Positions 5,307-8,359 of a stretch of 8,359 bases of DNA are shown in pieces. The notes beneath the pieces were generated by a model that was not told where the DNA came from, searched no databases, and saw only the letters and a list, made by a program, of their open reading frames with translations. The DNA lies in the NCBI GenBank assembly GCA_012842765.1, contig DUWJ01000062.1, forward strand, positions 1 through 8,359, read 5' to 3'. Within the stretch, counting starts at the first letter, position 1. Every line of letters begins with the position of its first letter. The stretch is from Bacillota bacterium (lineage in GTDB: Bacteria > Bacillota > DTU025). Position numbers and translations under genes: made by a program.

Positions 5307-6443
5307 GTGAAGGTATCATGCTCCAAGGCAGCTTTGGTCAGCGGAGTTCAGACCGTGTACAAGGCGGTCTCTCCTAAGGCTACCATCCAAGCGCTTTCAG
5401 GAGTGCTTGTGGAAACTTGCACACAAGGCCTGAGGTTGGTAGCATACGACCTGGACGAACTGGGCATCGAGACATTTGTTCCAGTTACTGTTGGAACAGA
5501 GGGGTCGACAGTGATCCCTGCAAAGTATTTCTCCGATATCTCGAGAAAGCTTCCGCAGTCAGAAGTCATTCTTGAGTATCGGGAGGAGAGCCAATCTGTG
5601 AGCATATCCGCCGGAAGAGCGGACTTTACCGTGAAAACCATGCCGGCTGCGGAGTTTCCCGCATTGCCGGAGATTTCGGAAGCAAATAGCTGGTCTATGC
5701 CAGAAAGCGAGCTCAAGACCATGATCAGGCGCACCATTCCTGCGGCGGCAGTCGACGATGCCAGGGCTTTTTTTAAGGGCATCTACATGCTATTCGAAAA
5801 GGACTCGCTGACCATGGTGGCCACCGACTCATTTAGGCTTGCATACAGGAAAACGCAGGCATCGTTCGATCTTGAAGAGCCAATTGACGTGATAATCCCG
5901 GCCAAGGCCCTTCTCGAAGTGGAGAGAAACCTCAATGACACCGGGGAGAGGGAAGTCTCGATAGCCATCGAGAAAAACCATGCAATGTTCCGGATAGGGC
6001 CCACGACTTATGTGACACGACTATTGGAAGGACAATTCCCCAATTACAAGCAGGTTTTCCCGGAGAATATACCGGCAAAGATAATCTGTGATCGCCTGCA
6101 GCTTTTGGACAGTGTAGACAGGGTATCGCTGATGTGCAAGGATGAATTGAGCGCCATCAGGATGTCGTATACCGGTGATGAGGGAATGGCCTCGGGCTTT
6201 TTGACAATCACCGCTGCCACACCCGAGGTCGGAGAGGGCAAAGAAGACATACCTGTGTCCATGATCGGCCACGCAGAGGTCACCGTGGCCATGCGCGCAA
6301 GATACCTGAGGGACGTGCTCAGGGTGCTCGACGGGGAAGAGGTGTGCTTAGGCTACACCAGCTACAGGCATCCAATAGAGGTTACGGACGAGACGGATCC
6401 TGCGTACACTTATCTTCTGATGCCTGTAACGGCGCCTGTGTGA
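5307..6443 (+). CDS. dnaN: DNA polymerase III beta sliding clamp
   Basis: Ring-shaped processivity clamp that tethers polymerase III and many repair factors to DNA. From the GTG at 5307 it has 378 residues, the usual family size. The start is set by GGGAGG (5292-5297), 9 nt ahead; an in-frame ATG at 5232 would add 25 residues encoded by the unwinding element and is rejected. The N-terminus (VKVSCSKAALVSGVQTVYKA) fits the first clamp helix. Further family marks are ATDSFRLAYRK (172-182), LEGQFPNY (240-247) and the C-terminal LLMPVTAPV (370-378), part of the protein-binding cleft. It follows dnaA after a 288-bp gap that holds origin elements and precedes the S4 gene by 4 bp. Confidence 0.97.
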   Translation: MKVSCSKAALVSGVQTVYKAVSPKATIQALSGVLVETCTQGLRLVAYDLDELGIETFVPVTVGTEGSTVIPAKYFSDISRKLPQSEVILEYREESQSVSISAGRADFTVKTMPAAEFPALPEISEANSWSMPESELKTMIRRTIPAAAVDDARAFFKGIYMLFEKDSLTMVATDSFRLAYRKTQASFDLEEPIDVIIPAKALLEVERNLNDTGEREVSIAIEKNHAMFRIGPTTYVTRLLEGQFPNYKQVFPENIPAKIICDRLQLLDSVDRVSLMCKDELSAIRMSYTGDEGMASGFLTITAATPEVGEGKEDIPVSMIGHAEVTVAMRARYLRDVLRVLDGEEVCLGYTSYRHPIEVTDETDPAYTYLLMPVTAPV

Positions 6444-6447
6444 TGAT

Positions 6448-6705
6448 ATGGGACGCATGAAAAACATGACTTTGGAAATAGAGACTGAATATATAGAGCT
6501 CGACCAGGCGCTCAAACTTGCTGCGCTGGTCGGATCGGGCGGAGAGGCCAAGATGGCCATCCATTCGGGCTGGGCGAAGGTGAATGGAGCCGCTGAGTTC
6601 AGACGCGGAAGGAAACTTAGGGACGGCGACGTCCTCGAGTTCGCAGATGTAGTGGTTACCATCGTATCTGGCGGCAGCTCTGGGTCTGGCAAGGAGGATG
6701 TGTGA
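6448..6705 (+). CDS. S4-domain RNA-binding protein, YaaA/RlbA type
   Basis: Small protein of 85 residues with one S4 RNA-binding fold. The core runs from IELDQALKLAALVGSGGEAK through GWAKVNGAAEFRRGRKLRDG to DVLEF, the typical S4 pattern (helix pair, then VNG and RRGRKL). Genes of this kind lie between dnaN and recF in many Bacillota (yaaA in Bacillus subtilis); the family is linked to ribosomal large-subunit or RNA binding, and its exact role is poorly defined. It starts 4 bp after dnaN; ATG 6457 and ATG 6466 are alternative starts, none with a strong ribosome binding site, so translation may depend on coupling. The C-terminal GGSSGSGKEDV tail is low complexity and its coding sequence contains the recF ribosome binding site. 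Confidence 0.9.
   Translation: MGRMKNMTLEIETEYIELDQALKLAALVGSGGEAKMAIHSGWAKVNGAAEFRRGRKLRDGDVLEFADVVVTIVSGGSSGSGKEDV
6692..6697 (+). promoter_or_regulatory. Ribosome binding site of recF inside the S4 gene
   Basis: AGGAGG lies 4 nt before the GTG at 6702, inside the last codons of the S4 gene. Spacing is short, but the GTGA overlap of start and stop supports coupled translation. GTG 6711 is an alternative start. Confidence 0.65.
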
Positions 6706-7958
6706 CAAGCGTGTGGGTGAGGAATATCCAGTTGAGTGGCTTCCGAAACTACAGCAAAGAGTCGGTGACTTTCGACCCTGGGCTCAACCTGTTTTTGGGG
6801 CACAATGCACAAGGAAAGACTAACCTTCTGGAGGCTGTGTACGTTGCCTCTGCGGGCCGCTCATATCGCGCCTCATCCGATTCCGAACTTGTCCAAAAAG
6901 GGAGTTCGTATTATAGGGTCGCCGTAGACGTCCAGCGCAAGCCCGCCCCTGTGACGTTGGAAGTCAGTTATTCCACAGATGGAAGAAAGCTCGTGAGGCT
7001 CAACGGCACGGAAAGGATTCGCGCGGCGGAGCTGTCATCTTTTCTCAACGTGGTGCTTTTTACCCCCGACGACCTTGCGCTGGTCAAAGGAAGCCCTTCT
7101 GTGAGGCGGAAGTTTCTGGATCTGGAGATATCCCAGGTGAGCCCCGCTTATAGGCAATTGATCAACCTTTACTCCAAGATCGTTACGCAGAGAAATGCTC
7201 TGCTGAAGCAGGCTAGGGAAAGAAATTGGCGGAGCGATTCGGCCGCCGCGAGCAGGCTTCTCGAATCATGGGACGAGCAGTTGATCGAGACCGGATCGAA
7301 GATAACAGCCCGTCGAATGCAAGTTGTAGCCAGCCTTGACGAGCTGGGGCGTGAGGCCCACTACAGGATTACGGGAGTTCCTGGGGCGCTTTCCGTGAGA
7401 TACTTGCCTTCGGTACCTCTTTCTGCGGACGAGCAAGGTTCAACAAGCGAGGCGACGGTTGACTGGATTGCCGAAAGATATCGCGCGCGCCTGCGACAAT
7501 TGCGCAAGGTGGAGCTGATCAGAGGGGTAACCATGGTCGGTCCACACCGTGATGACATCAGTTTCCAGCTTGATGGCGCAGACGTAGCTACCTATGGGTC
7601 CCAAGGGCAACAAAGGTCGACAGTGCTTGCGGTCAAGCTTGCCGAGGCAAATTTCATAAGAGCGCATACTGGGGATATGCCAGTGCTTCTTCTAGACGAT
7701 GTTCTCTCAGAATTGGATGAGACTCGCAGGACTAATCTTTTGGGAGAGATAGTAGGGGACAATCAAGTTCTTGTTACCAGCGTGGAGCCAGGGTGTAGGG
7801 ATTTGATGCCGCGCGGTGCCGCGGTATTCTCCATCGTAGCCGGGGAGGTGACGCCCGATGATGCTTCCCATCGGGGATGTTCTGGGAAAGAGCATGGACA
7901 AGATGGGATACACCGCCCGGATCCGGGCGACATCCGCCATGCTAGTGTGGAACGATGA
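6702..7958 (+). CDS. recF: DNA replication and repair protein RecF
   Basis: SMC-like ATPase that binds gapped DNA and helps RecOR load RecA at stalled forks. Visible motifs: the N-terminal V-R-N-I-Q-L-S-G-F-R-N-Y, Walker A GHNAQGKT (33-40), MVGPHRDD (278-285), the ABC-type signature GSQGQQR (299-305) and Walker B VLLLDDVLSELD (328-339). At 418 residues it is longer than the usual 360-380. The typical RecF end is around residue 382 (VFSIVAGEV); the remaining 36 residues are Gly/His/Arg-rich and read through the start of dciA in another frame. The start overlaps the S4 stop by 4 nt. Identity is certain; the C-terminal extension may be neutral read-through. Confidence 0.97.
   Translation: MTSVWVRNIQLSGFRNYSKESVTFDPGLNLFLGHNAQGKTNLLEAVYVASAGRSYRASSDSELVQKGSSYYRVAVDVQRKPAPVTLEVSYSTDGRKLVRLNGTERIRAAELSSFLNVVLFTPDDLALVKGSPSVRRKFLDLEISQVSPAYRQLINLYSKIVTQRNALLKQARERNWRSDSAAASRLLESWDEQLIETGSKITARRMQVVASLDELGREAHYRITGVPGALSVRYLPSVPLSADEQGSTSEATVDWIAERYRARLRQLRKVELIRGVTMVGPHRDDISFQLDGADVATYGSQGQQRSTVLAVKLAEANFIRAHTGDMPVLLLDDVLSELDETRRTNLLGEIVGDNQVLVTSVEPGCRDLMPRGAAVFSIVAGEVTPDDASHRGCSGKEHGQDGIHRPDPGDIRHASVER
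7844..7851 (+). promoter_or_regulatory. Ribosome binding site of dciA inside recF
   Basis: GGAGGTGA is a perfect eight-base complement to the 16S rRNA 3' end, 6 nt before ATG 7858. It fixes the dciA start inside recF. Confidence 0.8.
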
Positions 7959-8359
7959 AATAGCCCCATCACTAGCGGTTGCATCGAGGGCCACTTTCGT
8001 TAGGGGCAAGACGCTGTATGTGACGGTTGAAAAGCCCGTGTGGGCTCAACAGCTTTCCATGATGAAAAGAGGGCTTGTGCAGCGCATTAATGCCTCCGCC
8101 GGAAAGGATGCCATCCGCGATATAAGGTTTCGTAGCGGCCAAGTTCGCGCACCGCTCGTGTGGGGAGCGGATTCCGAGGCCGGCCTGAAGTTCCCTTCCC
8201 CATCTGCTCAGGAAGAAGGGGTGCCTGACTGGAAAAGTATGCCTGCTGATGAAGACGCGCTCTCCACCGCTGCAAATGCTTCCAGGCCGATTGGGGATCC
8301 GGAAGTAAGGGAGAAGTTCAGTGATCTGATGATCACTGATGCAAAATGGCGGGCGTGGA
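7858..8359 (+). CDS. dciA: DciA/DUF721-family protein (partial, C-terminus missing)
   Basis: About 167 codons are visible and the frame is open at the right edge. Residues about 1-95 show the DUF721 (DciA) pattern: LPIGDVLGKSMDKMG, then W31 (LVWNDEIAPSLA), a basic TFVRGKTLYVTV strand, PVWAQQLSMMKRGLVQRIN with W62, and DIRFRSG (88-94). DciA proteins act in loading the replicative helicase DnaB in bacteria that lack DnaC/DnaI-type loaders, and the gene after recF is a DUF721 gene in Actinobacteria and several clostridial lineages. The region after residue 95 is Pro/Ser/acidic and looks disordered. A second ATG at 7861 is in frame. The domain call is strong; the loader function here is inferred from the family. 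Confidence 0.85.
   Translation, partial: MMLPIGDVLGKSMDKMGYTARIRATSAMLVWNDEIAPSLAVASRATFVRGKTLYVTVEKPVWAQQLSMMKRGLVQRINASAGKDAIRDIRFRSGQVRAPLVWGADSEAGLKFPSPSAQEEGVPDWKSMPADEDALSTAANASRPIGDPEVREKFSDLMITDAKWRAW

Noticed and set aside
1..8359. tRNA, rRNA, CRISPR or riboswitch elements
   Set aside because: No cloverleaf, repeat-spacer array or recognisable riboswitch core was seen by eye on either strand; a covariance-model search was not possible.

Overview
The window holds the chromosomal replication-origin locus of a bacterium, almost certainly a Bacillota (Firmicutes) of the clostridial or limnochordial kind. Reasons: a divergent rpmH upstream of dnaA, the order dnaA-dnaN-(S4 protein)-recF, strong AGGAGG-type ribosome binding sites, GTG starts, TTATCCACA DnaA boxes, and a DciA-type (DUF721) gene after recF. 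I cannot name the genus.

Layout. Positions 1-95 (minus strand) hold the first seven codons of rpmH with its ribosome binding site and a perfect TTGACA-N17-TATAAT promoter. Positions about 240-1740 contain no intact gene. The minus strand there reads as decayed coding sequence: the N-terminal part of a DDE-type transposase (about 240-650) and at least two other broken reading frames, one with the end of one frame overlapping a start with its own ribosome binding site. Positions 1808-2227 carry the upstream DnaA-box cluster of oriC (four perfect boxes plus near-matches) and an 11-bp inverted repeat. Positions 2269-8359 are a tightly packed plus-strand set: a GHKL-ATPase/winged-helix protein, dnaA, a second origin element (5055-5275), dnaN, an S4 RNA-binding protein, recF, and dciA, which runs off the right edge.

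The genes form a replication initiation and sliding-clamp module. DnaA binds both box clusters and opens DNA. The most likely opening site is in the dnaA-dnaN gap, where two abutting boxes, a GC spacer, DnaA-trio repeats and AT-rich DNA follow one another. DciA probably helps load the replicative helicase, DnaN is the clamp and RecF acts in gap repair. The GHKL-wHTH protein sits immediately upstream of dnaA inside the origin locus and is a candidate regulator of initiation or dnaA expression. That role is inference from context.

Most notable: the GHKL-wHTH gene next to dnaA, a 70-bp imperfect palindrome around mirrored DnaA-trios, an 11-bp inverted repeat bracketing the central DnaA boxes, a 101-bp recF/dciA overlap, and the transposase graveyard between rpmH and oriC.
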